From contig CM063283.1 in assembly GCA_032173965.1 (NCBI GenBank), forward strand, positions 20,378,501 to 20,442,500: a DNA stretch of 64,000 nucleotides, given 5' to 3'. Made by a program: the position numbers and the translations under genes. A model generated the notes under the pieces. It ran no database searches. It saw only the letters and a list, made by a program, of their open reading frames with translations, and was not told where the DNA came from. Positions 15,401 to 29,028 of this stretch are shown here, piece after piece. The first letter of the stretch is position 1. Each line of letters opens with the position of its first letter. Source of the stretch: Sitta carolinensis (Eukaryota > Chordata > Aves > Passeriformes > Sittidae).

Positions 15401-18400
15401 TTGCCACAAATTAGTTATGGTGACTGTATCTGGAATTAGAAAAATTATGCGAGATGGGTTTTAAATGCCAAACCCATTCTGTCTACTAAAGACAGCAGTA
15501 GGGAATCTAATAAAACCCCAAAGCTTACAAAACTGCAATTGCTCATAAGAGCTGACCAACCCTGAACTGCCCTATGCAGTGTTTGCATTAAGCCAAGATG
15601 AATCCCAGAGTGCAACTTTGGTGCTTAAAGAGGAAAACTTCTTGGATTGTAGCTGTAGAAACAGTAGCCTTTCCTTAGGAATAACACTATTTCCTTTACA
15701 GAACTGTGCAAGTACCAGCCTTCCCACTGCTCTCAGAGGCTCATTTGCATCACCCATTTCAGCTCTCTTTTTGCTCATTAGCACTACCCAGTCCTTAAGT
15801 CATAACAGGTCACCTCCAAAAGCAGGCCACGGCCCGAGCTGCTGAGCTTGAAGGTGGGGCCAGTGATGGTCAGTCCTTCCCAGCCCCTCGAGCAAAGGGT
15901 TAACCCTCTGCGACAGCATGCCCAGGCTGGCTTGTTTTGCCACCCTGGGAGAGGTGGAGGAGGAGGAACCAGAAAGTGAATAGGTGAAGACACACGGACT
16001 GCCGCCTCCCTTCCCCACCCAGCCGGAGCACTGCAAACAGCCCGTGGCAGGAGGCCAGTGCATGCCCAAGACATGGCCTCTCCTTGCATTATTCCCAAAT
16101 CATGCCCTGCTTTGTCTTGTCTTACTTCAGCAACCAGGGCTGTTTACAGCACATGAAGAATTTACATGATTAAAACAAAAGAATATTCCAGACCATGTTA
16201 CACTCTTTTCTCTTTAATGTACTGATCTGCAGCAGGTCAGTGTGAGTTTTGGTCAGTGCTTCTTTACCCTCTTCACCTCCTACTCCCCAAGACTTCTGCA
16301 GTCTCAGTGTATGTCATATTGGAAAGCCACCAGTAAGGAGGGCTCCCCTCCTGTTTTGTCAGGAGATGAATTAGATACAGACATGAAGTACTGGTTCTGT
16401 TCAGCCACATTATCCCACTTTTATGGACAATTCCATTGATGCAGTGGAGGATTCTGTTAAATTACACTACTCAGAGATGAGTATCAGGGCCTAAACTTCA
16501 CTCCTCTCACACAAAGTGTAGAATTGTTGTAAAGTTTCCTCCCAGTAAGACCTGTCAGCTTCCAGACAAATGTCTCTTCAGGAAACAACTCCTTTGCATC
16601 TCACAGCCCTGATGAGAACCTGAAGAAATGTCTCTGCTCATCAAGACTGACTTGTGGTCTCTGTGTGGCTTTATTTGAAGTCAGAGGTTCAGAGACACCT
16701 GTAAACAGTCAACTGCAGGGACTGGAAACTGTGGGAAACAATGCAGTGCATAAAAGAGCTTACTGCCACTTACTGCCACACTTACAGTAAATTCATTTGG
16801 AAAAAGTGTAAGCCAGTATTTCTTTAGTTTTCTTGGGACAGCATGTTCTCATAGGAGATGGGAACAGTATTTCACAATTATCATTTTCTAACCCACTTCC
16901 CTTCAGCACTCTAGGATGAAAGAACATCTGATGAGAATAGTAAACATCCAGCATGTGCCTTTTTCACCATTCCGAATCAGAGCACAACCCTACATTCAGA
17001 GATAATAACTGTGAGAGGCTGTGCTTTATCTGCAGTAAAAAGCACTGTCTTTCCTGCACACTAACACTTCATCTCATTTACAATGTGCATCCTTTGTCAG
17101 CACACAGCTGAACAAGGTCATAGAAATGCATTTTAAAATGTGGTAACATTCAAATTGGGTTTTTCTTGAGAAGCATCTATGTCAAAATTACAATTGCACC
17201 ATTGCATTTCTTTGAAAGACAATTCAATTTAGGATTATTACTTTAAGTCACTGAAGCATCATCACCAATAGTGAAAAAGGCTGAACAATGAATAAGCTTA
17301 AAGCATCTTAGTAATGAGTTAAATATATTTGCAAGCCCTGGATCCTCCCATGCATTTTTTTTTTTTTTTTTTTGCACTAATTTTCTGTGCTTGGACATAG
17401 TTCAAACATAGTTGTATAGCCAGCACACAACTGGCATGATCATTTTGGTTAAATTACAAAAAAGGCTAACATCTAACTTGTCCATGTCATGTTATTTGGC
17501 AAAATAATGGTGTCATTAAATGGGTTTAAGTACCAAAAACACATGTATCCATTTACACTTAAGCTTTTTTTCTCCCCATTTACAAAATAACGCTTTTGTT
17601 AGAGAATAAAATTCAATGAGCTTCACATGTAACTGGTGGAATTCTGCAACTCAATTATTTCTTCATCACAATGGGAAGAGAAACTTCAGCACACAAATAA
17701 TGTAGCAGAATTGTAGACCCGATTGCAGCACTGACACCTGGCCTGCAGAGGAGGCAGGCCATCGAGGAGCAGCCTGTTCCACAGGTATGAAGTGGGTTTG
17801 CTGGTGGCATCAGCTAACCCGTAGTGAAGGATTGGAGTAGAACATTTACAGCCCAACTTCCAGCTAAACTAAGAAATCTTTGAAGTATGATATGTTGACT
17901 TCATGAGTGTTTAAAGAAAACTTCTGCAGGAAACAGGATCCACATGCATGTTTTCTTGGGAGTTCCTTGTAAAACAATAGTCAAGTCTGAACATAGTATC
18001 TATTTTTAATGTGATAGGTTTACATTACAGGTTCTTTCCTCATTCTCCTACAGGCATGCCTGTAGGTCTGTACATCAACAGAGACATCCAAAGTCTGCTT
18101 TCATTTAATTAAATGGGATCTTTGTCGCCAGTTGAAAAAAAAAAATCAGATATATATGAAATAATGTCTCTTCTCATGACATTTCCAGCCGAATTTCCAG
18201 GAAGACTTTGGGATAGTTTTGATTAGATGAAAAGAATGATAAGAAAAATATTTCTTTAAAAGAAAATAATTAAAGGAAAGCAACACACCCACTTATCTTC
18301 CAACTCTTCCATCTTTGGAAAATTTCCTTTTAGCTCAGAGGGGCTAGGCTAGTGAAGCTGTTCATCTGGGACATCCCCTTAAATGTCATAACTAGCAAGA

Positions 18401-21400
18401 TAAGTTGCAGTAAAATGGACTCATTAACAATCACTGTTGTCCAGGTACATTTAACCACTCTGACAATTTCTACAGCAGAATACCATTATCAATAAATTAA
18501 GCACATGCAAAAGTTAGGACTCAGTGATATTGTTTTTTCTGCTTATAAATGGCAGTCACCTCCACTGCAGTCAAAATGCTTCTGCAACTGAGAACAGAAT
18601 CTGGGCTAGTAGTGGATACCTGTTTACTTAACTGCACAATAGCTGGCCAGGATTTGGGTATTTCTAAGTTAATACAAACCAGAGTGATTCTAATTTTACT
18701 GCCTGAAAATGGTAATTTCATAGATCTAAACTGACATTTGTTCCTTGCCAAAATATTTTGCACTGGCACTTACTGTTGGAAAGACCAGGGGTTTTTTACT
18801 GCCAAGAACTGAGTAAAAGTCAGCCAAATTATTCAGTTCTTAATTGACCAAAATTCTCATTGTAGTTTTGCTTGATTAAGAAAAACAGGCTACAGTCTAC
18901 TGCATGGGTAACTGTCTGGGTACGTATAAGTTGAGATTAATTTTAAAATATTTAACAACTAGCAAATTTTATACAGGTTACAGTTCTCACTGAAATTAAT
19001 GGGGTTATCTACATATGTCAAACTACCTGTCTGCACAAGCGACCAGTTCTCTGACTCCTGAATTTCACAAGCTTCTAATGTTGCTAATTGTTACATGGAA
19101 GTAATTAATTGAATTACTTGAGAAAAATCTATTCCAGATCATGTAGTGGCCCAAATTACTGAACTCTAGGAAATATACTTTTTACTTTACAAAATAGGTG
19201 TTTACCAGTATAATCAATGCACAGGAGCTGGTGGGACACAACTTTCTCAAAGTTACTGTCTCTACTGCACATAGTTTTCCATCATGCCTGTTCCGATTTC
19301 TGCATTTTATCTGTGTCCTCCCAAGAAGAATTACTAGACCTTCATAGTCAGGAGGTTTCATAAAGTATTAAACTTCAGCAATCATTTTTTGCCTGAGGCA
19401 GACAAGGGAAAACTAGCCAGGAAATTCTTCAACAATATTGCGTTAATAATTTTGCATTTCCAAATGAAAAATAGTAGGTTTGTCTTCTCTTCCATAACAG
19501 TTAACACTGGGCTACGAATGCCACAGCAGTGTTTGTATGGTCAAAAAACCACTGATGACTGCAAGGGCAAAAAAACACAAATCTCTCCGCTTCCTCTGGA
19601 TATCATGGCTTAGTCCTCTAAACACAAGTTCATTTCAGGTGTCACATTTAATCAAGATGAGGACTTCATTCCAAGCCAAAGACATAATGGCATGTAATCT
19701 TTGTTACAGTACCCAAAAAAATCAATAGACCACTGTTAAGAGACTTATTTGGGGAATAAGTATTAAGCACAAGAAAGGATAAAACGAGATATAGCTATTA
19801 ATCATAGAGAGAAGAGAAAGAAGAAGGAATTCAGGAAGAGGAGAAACAGGAGTAGAATTTAACAGCAGTTCTCAAAGGTGATTTATGAGATTTGTACACA
19901 TATTAGGAGATAATCCAGTCTAGAATCTGAATAGGCAAAACCCCAAAACTTACAAAAAAATTAAATACACCAAGTTGAGGTTTTTTTCAGTTTCTTAGGA
20001 ATTTTCATTACTGGTACTGCCTTTTAGGTTGAGAAGAGGAGGGTGATAATTTATTTCTATAGCTTCTATCCGAAACCAATCCATTTAAAGGCAATGACAT
20101 TGTCATGTGGCAGCAGTTTGTACATTCTGCCCTCTGTCTCTTAAAAGAAGAGATGAAAACTCTTTGTAAGTTTGCCTTACTTCCCCTCTCTGCATGTTAC
20201 TTTCAAAAAGCTGTAATGAGAACAAGTATCTAAAGAAAGGGCAAACAGGGATGCCATATACTCCCAGAGATTATAAAATCTTTTAGAATTTTGTCCAGTG
20301 CAGTCACTGCTGATTTATTATTAAAGCTTAAATCAGTGATGATGGAATAAATTGGATTACCTCTCAGTTCCCAGCAGAGAGCTTTTAAATCTCTGGTATC
20401 TTGGTTAATTCCTTCACACATTCCCCTTCACTCCAGACCCAGCTCTCCTCCAGGCATTTCTTCCTTTGCCTGCCGTGAAGCTGCTGTGCTCTGGGGTCCC
20501 CTCAGTGTGAAACAGTTATATTACCACAAGCTACTCATACAGATGAAGAAATACCAGCAAAACTGACTTGGGGGTTTTGATTTCTTTATTTAAATTCTTA
20601 CTGATTGTTTCATTTGTGTGCATACATTCAGCTGTGCATGCTTGGGCTGTCCCAGCACCCTCCCAGCACCTTGCTCAGGGTGCTGGTTTGGCTGCCTCTC
20701 AGCTACAAGTACCTTGTCATTTAGTGTTGTTTTAGCAGCAAAGTTCTCCTGCTCTAAACACAGCCCAAACTGCATCCTGCATCCAGTGCTGGCACTTGTC
20801 CAAGTGTCTCACAAAGCTGCAAACACTAGCCCCTGGGTGACTTTACTAATACAAACTGTGAGTACAGTCCTCTAAGGAGCTCATTCCTGCAGGATCTAAT
20901 CAGCCTTACCATTTAATTTATTGAGAAATTTGTGACAATTTTCAGGCAATACTGCTCCAACTTAAGAAAAAAATCCTCTCACTGATCCTGTGGGCTATAA
21001 TTATATACTCCAGAATATCTCTTTCATTAGCATAATTAAACCTTCCACAAAGCAGATCAGAAGTATTTCTGTCAAGAACACATGATTTCTGCTAACATTT
21101 GAAAATCTGAGCATGTTTCTTGACCAAAGGCAAAATTAACTTGAAATTAATGTAGGTGCCCTATCTCAGAGTCAAACAAAACACACAAATGAAAATAATT
21201 TTAAGCATTGCTGATAGCCATCCTGCTGTATGAAACATAACTCCATTTTGCTTGCTAGAGAAATACCAGCCTAGTGGACTTATTTTTTAATTTGGCTGAG
21301 CCACGGCCTGTAGGTAGCCACAAACCTTTGGTTCTGATGTTCAGCAATTAAGAATCTGGTGGACAAAGTTTGCAGGGAAGGATATGACATAATTTAAGTG

Positions 21401-21639
21401 CATTGCTTTTTCCAATGCCAGATTCTGTAGAATTAGTCATTGTTGATCTAACTGCATCATCCTGGGAATATCTAGCACATGCCTTAACTACGCCTTTGCA
21501 CAGATACAAGAATAATTTTTACAAATGCTTATCTGCTTTTAAAAAGTCTAGATTTTGAAACAAACAAAGGAGGATGGGACAGGGAACGAAGGCCTTAGCT
21601 GATTGACAATACAGGATATAGAACCTTTCAGATCCTAAT
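12441..21639. other. Non-coding region, no gene recognised
   Basis: AT-rich sequence with a run of 19 T (17355-17373), a 20-bp palindrome (18047-18066), a small CpG-rich patch (about 14945-15190) and a GC-rich patch (15800-16070). The longest open frames show no recognisable domains. Confidence 0.6.
18047..18066. repeat. 20-bp perfect palindrome
   Basis: CCTACAGGCATGCCTGTAGG is its own reverse complement. Confidence 0.95.
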
Positions 21640-21880
21640 CCATGAGGGAATGCTTGCATCTGGCTCCATAATGGAGTCCACATGCCTGAATTAGATGCCG
21701 GTACTCCATGCATGTGTGTGAGTGGAGTTAAGTGCCTCAGAGGGGGATTCACTAAAGCCACTGTTTGAGGAGTTGCCTAAGCCAGCCAAATAGGGAAGGC
21801 TGAAGAGTGCAGTTCATCCTAAATCCCAGCTCTCTCTTGGGTTTAAGTGCCTTCTGGTGAATGAAGTACACAGGCACAAG
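21640..21880 (-). repeat. Possible ancient amniote interspersed repeat
   Basis: The minus strand reads GAGGCACTTAACTCCACTCA, GTGAATCCCCCTCTGAGG, GGCTTAGGCAACTCCTCAAA and AAGGCACTTAAACCCAAG. I associate this wording (repeated GGCACCTAA / TTAGGC-CCTAAAT-type phrases around GTGAATCCC) with an old repeat common in turtles and crocodilians. Class and boundaries are uncertain. Confidence 0.3.
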
Positions 21881-24800
21881 TCCCTCCACTCTCGGCTCAT
21901 AGCTCACAATCCTCTTTTGAAAGCAGGTGCCAAATTTTTCTTTCAAACTCCAAGCAACCGTCAGCAGCTCAAGCACAGTCTTACTTGGGCTGAAAAACAT
22001 GGGTCTAATCCTTCCTTTAGCAAAAGGTGCTTCTGAGGTTTGCATTCCCTCCCTCCTGGGCATGCCTGAGCCAGCTGGCTACAGGCATCACCTCACAAGA
22101 GCTGGGTAACAGTTAGCACAGGTCACAGCAGACCCAAGGAGCCACAGGGAGGAGGGAAAGCAATGAGAGACTTTGAGAACCTGGGTAGTGTCCACAGGTA
22201 AAGGGAGCCTCAAGTCCACACCCAGTGCAAAGAAAGGCTCGTGCACTGGGACCAAGCTGCCTTTGAGGAGGATTTCAGTGGTCTAACAGCTCAGGCATCA
22301 GTTTATCAGGCCCTGATCAGAGGCTTGGATTTCAGTTGTGGATTGAAGTGCTTTAATTTCCCCTGCCAATCCTATATTCTCCTGTGCTTCCAGCCTGAGC
22401 TCTACCCTGTAATGCTGCAGGAGGCTGAAGAGAGGCTGGTGTCCACCTTTGATCCAGTTGAGCAGCTGGGTAGCTGCACATTTGTCAGCCTATCCCTTCA
22501 TCCTGGCTGCAGCACGGATGAAACGCAAGTGCCGGCTCCCACTGCAGATACTTTATAGCTATTAGTCCCCAGAGCTGAGCGCTGACCAGCTTTCCAGCCC
22601 GTGCATTTGCTAGTCTCAGTCATAATGGGTCCAAATGTCTGCACTGAACATTTCAGACTGTTTTCCTTGAGTAGAGTTGAGAGACTTAAGTGAGTGACTT
22701 GATAGTATTTGCCCCTCAGGGTTTGGCTTTGCTTTCATTTGGCCTCAGTTGAGTTGTTCCAAGGTGACAGATGTGGTAATTTCAAGTCTTTTAAACCAAA
22801 GCACATTGGATTGCATATAGGAAATTAATTCCACCTCATGACATTTTTGGTGTTCAAATGACTGTGTATCTTCATGGATCCAGTATAAGTGTGTGTGAAT
22901 GGGATAGGGAGGGTCTTTTGTGTGTGTGTGCTCTCCAGAAGTTTCTTTTCTTTGCTGTACTTTTGAGAGGTGTGGCAAACTCTTGCTGTAAATATTCATT
23001 GACTCAAACCTACAGGGAGTATTTCACAACTCAGGTTGAAAGATTTTTGGTTACATCCTGCTACCCTTATTTCTGCACTTGCAGAGTGGGAAGTGGCTGG
23101 TACCTGCATAGGTCTGTAAACATAACACTTAACAAATAACAAATAACAATGACTTCAAGCTTTGTCTCTCTGCCCCTCTACTGTGTGTGCTGTTCTGCTG
23201 AAGCAGACTTGAGAAAGATGCATTTCTTACCTGCTACACAAGAGGAAAGAAAAGACAGAAGGTGTTTAGGAACAGATCTGTTCCTGCATGACACAGGGAT
23301 GTGTGTGTGCAGTTCAGCCATGATGGTAGCGGAGAGGAGTCTTTGGTGATTTTCAGTCGTGTTTTTTATGCCAGTGCCAGATGATGAAGAGACCTACATT
23401 GGTAGATGCATTGCCTACCATCTAGCAACTTCCATCTCCGTGGTGTGACCCAGAGCACAAAATGTCTTCCGTGAAAATTACAAGCCTGATTTTGAAACTA
23501 TTTTAACCAAGTGAGTGTTTTGTTGTAGTTATTGTCATCTTAGTCTTTATCAAGAAAAGTAGCACAAAAGTAAAATAATTTATCCATTTAAGGAATATGT
23601 TTCTGAGCTAAGACCTGCTTGAATTTTGTGAATGGAGTGTCATGCCATGATTAGTACATCCTAACAAATATGATGATACCTGCAATATATGATAATAAAA
23701 TAGGAAAATAGTTACAACTAAATAATTTTAAAACATGCTCCTGATTTCTCTCGGGGTGTAGTAGATCTGCTATGCTTAACCTTCAAAGGCAAGATTATTT
23801 CTTCCACTGTTTGAGCAAAGGTAGGAAATGTATGCAAAGGGCAGGAATTTTTTTAATGGCAAATAACCTTCCAAAAAAATTGTCTGAGAGGAAGTTTCTT
23901 CGAGAAAAATATTTTACAGACGTTTGTTACTGTTTTCATATCTCACTTGGACTGGGACTTTGGGTTTCTAGGAAGTGGCAGAGTTAGAGCACAGCAAATA
24001 AAAATAAGAGAGAGAAGCTGCTCTTTCTCTTGACAGGCTCATCAAAGCACAGTGAACGGAAATACTGTGAAATGGTAACAATTTGTCTCCAAAATAAAGC
24101 CTCCAAAGCCTCTTGCTTTTATTTTAAAAAAAAAGAAATCATGAAACAGCATGAGGGCAAGAGCCAAGAAAACACATTTTGTACGCCATCAAAGTGAGAA
24201 AAGAACAGAAATGCTGTGCTGTGCCAGTTTCAGACAGAGGCAATCAAGCAAATTTTCTGGCAAGAAGGCAATGCATAAGGCCACAGGATTGCAACAGGAG
24301 TCACAGAGAACAATAAATTGTTTCAAATTAAGATCAGACCAAGTACTTCAAGAGTCCTGCACAGATTTCTTGCTTTGTAGTACAAGAACTCGATGGACTG
24401 TTGAAGTCAGATTGCAAAGGCTGGAGTATGATTACTACAAAGGGGCACAGAAAATAAAATTTCTTTATAACCAAAAGACTGCAACCAAAAAACCTGTGCA
24501 CCCAGAATTAGGCTTTCTTAATGAGATTTCATGATCTTCATAGGGATTAATGGCTCCCTGTAGTGGATCACGGTAAAGCATTTAATCAGTATGAATACAG
24601 TGCTAAAAAGAGCTAGAAAGTTCTACACCTCAGAGAAGCTCTGCTTCATCCTGATCATAAAAAGGCTAAAACTTACCCCTTTCCAAAGAGCCATCCCTCC
24701 TGCCTGCCTCAGGCACCCTAGAGCTGCCAGGAGCCCTCACCTCCCAAAATGTCCCACAGCAGGGAACTGGCCAGACCAGGCATTAGTGGAGACAGACACC

Positions 24801-27204
24801 TGCCTTTTCCAAAGCTGTGTCTGTGTTCTGTCCACCACGACACAGGGCAGACTTTTCATCCCCAAAATGAAGGCATGGCGACAGTGGCCATGGCGTGGCA
24901 GGACATCACACCACAGCAGGGTGTTGTGAGTGGCTCACAGGCCATGCAGGGCAGGTCAGACCTCAAGTGGCACCAGTGACTGAAACAGTACTTGCTACAG
25001 CCTTGGTCAGGATCAAGAGAAGCCCAGGAGCAGCTTCTGGCCACTTTTCCCTAGTGTCCTTAGGTTTGGCACCAAGTGTACCTCAGGCTGAGAAGTCCAG
25101 TTAGCATGAATATTACAACTCTAGACAGCTGTACTGCTTTACATAACACTTAAACTAATAAGAAGACAGATTATCTTCCCTGCAACACTTGTAACAATCA
25201 ATCCCTGTAATTATCAAGAACACTTCTATAATCATGATTTTTCTTTCCACTGCTACATTTTGGGAAGTGTTTTAAGTAAAAGACATACTCCAGCACCTCT
25301 TTATGTCGTGCAGATATCAATGAAGAGAATTTCTACATACACATCTAAGTTTTCCTAAAAGTACTGAGATCCACTAATTCATAGAATGTTCCTTCTCTAA
25401 GCAATCCTCCCAGACACAAGACATAAAAGCCAAAACCATGCCATATTAGAATAATATATATAGAGAGAGAGACAGATTTAAAACTCAGCGCATCTTCACA
25501 AAGCTGAAAAAATCTTTTTCTGCTTTTAGTAGAGTAATTCAATTAATCAAAGGAGGAACTAAGAGTTCTCTAACCAGTAAAACTAGTAGATATCCTTCAG
25601 AAAAGCATTCTGGCACTTATGCATATTTGGCCAAAGATTCAGCAGATACTTGAGTTTGTTAATTGTTGCAGAAAGAGATAGTCTTCTTCCCTCACTTCTG
25701 TCTACTCCCGTACATCTGATGAGATGGAGCATTCCACTAAGAAGTTTAACAGTGAACTGAAGATTGTTCACTTGTCATTTAGAGCCAATTGCTAGCATGT
25801 GGCTGACCCGAGACATAGTGAAATGGAAACTTTTTACACTTCTACCAGTGAGTGTAATTCACAGTAGCACTGCTAGAGTAACCACTTTGGGTTAACATAG
25901 TAAAATGATGTGATACACTTTGCAAACTATTGTACCATAATAACACACAAACAATTGTATCATGAAAATTTGGGTGACTTGTACTGCAGGGAGCCAGCAC
26001 AACCTATTCCAGGGCAGATCAAGGCCAAGAATGATGAGTGACAGCTGAGAAGGGAGGTTTCCAAAGCAAGCCTGCAGTTCTTTGTTCACACTTCTTTGGA
26101 ACCAGCAATCACCATAGTTCATAATCAGCACCTCAAGGTTCAGCCTACTGATTGCACATTTCAGTCTGAAGTGCATCACCAGTTGTTTGTCTTTGCATTA
26201 TTTTGGGGTTAGTGGACTGGCAGTAGATGTGAAGCACTCACCAAAGCAAAACCCAAACCAACAACACCCCTAGGAAATGGCTGGTTGACTATACAAGCAC
26301 TTCCATGAAAACCAGCCTCCTTTCCAGTGTGCTCTGTGCAGCAAACCTATTCCATCTGATAAGGCAAACTCTCCGGATGGTGTCAGTGGCTGTGGAGCTC
26401 CTGCAGGGAGCTCCTTCTGCCGTGCTCGGTAGCACCAGCCCTGCAGAGAAGGAGCCCCCAGCACGTTCCCCACTGAACAAACAGCTGTGCTCGGACACAC
26501 AGGTGGCCAGGCCGAGGCTCTGTGCCAGCAGTGTGATTCCGTGCCGATAAACGGGGAGGCAGCTCTGCACTTTGATCACTTTGTGTGTTCCACGTTATTG
26601 GGTCTGGCTTTGTGCACCTCACGCTGCCGATCGCTGAACGGGGACCTAGTGGCAGTCATTTAAGTGTCTCCATCAAATCTGTCTGCCACCAAGACTGCAG
26701 GCAAATTGCCCAGAGGAGAGCATTAGGCAGAGGATTCGAGCACATGCCATATGGCAGAGAACAGGAAAATGTATTCAAAGGCAGGTATTTGCTAAATCCT
26801 ACCTATAATTAATTCTAATCCCATAATTAAAGTCGCATGCTTTTCTGCAAACATTCCCCCACGCTGGACCTTCCTCCCCAGCCCGAGGTCAGGCACTGAT
26901 TCGTGCAAACGAGTACATGCCACCAGGCAAGAGAGCTGTGTCCCTGGGGACTGTGGTCACCCGGCCGCGGTGCCCAACTTACTGATCCTTGTCACAGCTC
27001 CCTGCCATCTGACTCCAAGTAGCTTTCAGGCATTTTCCAGCAAACAACGTCTGGGCCAGATCCTCAAAAACATGCAAGAGACGAACCCGCCTGGAAATCA
27101 ATTACCAGCGCCAAGCATCTTAATATCATTGTAAATTGTGAGCTTCATGTTTGTGCTGAGCCAGCAGAGGCCTGTGCATGGGAGCTGGGGTTGTGGTGAT
27201 GCCA

Positions 27205-27286
27205 ATCTCCTCATGCCCAGATTTGCAGAGATGAGGAGATGCCTACCTGAGCCCACATAGGTAGGCTCACAGCACACTGGGCATGA
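27205..27286. repeat. Overlapping inverted-repeat cluster
   Basis: Three perfect inverted repeats fall in 82 bases. ATCTCCTCAT (27205-27214) pairs with ATGAGGAGAT (27231-27240). TCATGCCCAG (27211-27220) pairs with CTGGGCATGA (27277-27286). GCCTACCT (27241-27248) pairs with AGGTAGGC (27259-27266). The first two share four bases, so those stems compete. Confidence 0.9.
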
Positions 27287-29014
27287 GAAGAAGACTACAG
27301 GCAACGTAATTAGGTCTGTGTGGGCTAACATCTCCTCCTCATTGTAGCTGCTTCCACTGCCAGGGTGTGTTTTCACACCTGGGCACACATAAATACCTGG
27401 ACACAAGCAACGGATGCAAGCCCACATGCAGATATATTCTGTTTGGAAGTAAGAAACTGGGGAAGCCCAAGGGTGCCATTTTCACACAGAAAGCTGAGTG
27501 ATCATCCAGAGTGAGCACACACATGAATGTGTTTGCAGACGAACTGGAGCAGAGGCAAGTGCTTTGTTTTTGGAAATACATTTACAAATGGATAAACAGA
27601 GACCTCCCCAAGAAAAGATGATATAATTACCACTGAAGCCAAAGATAGCTTATGGATGACCATTGGTTTTTAAGATGAAGCCATTTATTTAGATGTTATC
27701 ACACTTCTCTAAGAAAGAAGCTCTAGGCACCATTTTGAATTTAAAAAACCCTAGAAACGAGCATCTACCACATATTGAATATTCTCCATTAGCAGCAGGT
27801 TTATGCATGCATGCGTTTTAAAATGTTTATTATGACAATACTTGTTATGACTGCCTTAGATTTAGTAAATACCACATGATAATCAGACACAGTTGTTAGA
27901 CCTTGAGCAAAATATGATTTAATTTATTTTAACATACTGAACAATAGCTATTTCTTGGTAATCTAAACTAAACACAGATACTTGAGACTACTTTGTTTCC
28001 TTGGAGGGGACAGTGAAAAGGAGGGAGGGGAAAAAAAATAAACCTGATCTCTGTGGGAGAATTTCACAGGAAGCAAAAAGGCAGGATTATATTTACCATA
28101 AATCCTACTTTCCTCCCTACTGAATGCACAGGCCTTTATAGACACTTTAGCAAAGTAAATTATTCACCCACTCAAGAAACAGGTATTGCCTTCAGTGAAG
28201 CTTTAGGCACTGTTACGAGCAAAATAATGCAGGACCCCAAACCTGCTGGGGCATAGATCAACCATCTGTGCCAAGAGCATGGCTGGGTCCCCACACAGGG
28301 GCTGTGCTCTCCTTTACTGTCCTCCTGCTGTTCACTGCTGAAAATAAGATTAAATCAGTGCAGCTAGTATTAATTTGGGTTACAAAACAGGTTAGCTTTC
28401 AGAGGAAATGCATCTCAAGGTGTATTTGGTTGTCTTCACTCCCTGCTTTTATGTGGAATATGATTGAATTTGCAAAAAGAACCCCCCTACATGATGTTTA
28501 ATTAGTTTGCTGGCAAATTTGAAAACATCTGTCCAAATTACATAAAGACTTATTTGGCACAGAAAAAAAAAGTGTGGCAATGTGTGCATTAAATGGCTCT
28601 TGAGCACGTACTAAATTATTTGGCATGCAGAAAGTTTTGGTTTTTCCTGTCCTTGAAAACACAAGTTTCCACTAAAATTCAGTCTCTGTACAGTACAGGG
28701 TATCCTCAGATCTCTTCAGAAAGTACTCACTGACTGACAGGCTAGTCCTCAAAGGAGTTAATGACCCAGAGATGAATTTTAGCTGTGATGAAATTTTGAA
28801 ATAGTGTCTTTAAAAACTGTGGACAATGTGCTGGGAAATTCACTGCTCAAGTCACCTACACAACAATCAACATTTGCTTGATCCTCACATCTAAAAACAC
28901 TCCACCCTTGAAGTCACCACAGCTATTCACTGGATAGGAATAGCTTAGTTCACTACAGGAACTAAAGCCTTGATAGCTGCTCTTCTCATTTTGCACTGAG
29001 AATTCTTCCAAAAA

Positions 29015-29028
29015 GGTAGCTAGCTACC
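29015..29028. repeat. 14-bp perfect palindrome
   Basis: GGTAGCTAGCTACC is its own reverse complement. Confidence 0.9.

Noticed and set aside
26270..26622. Overlapping open frames on both strands near 26.4 kb
   Set aside because: Stop codons are rarer simply because GC content is raised here. No recognisable protein content.
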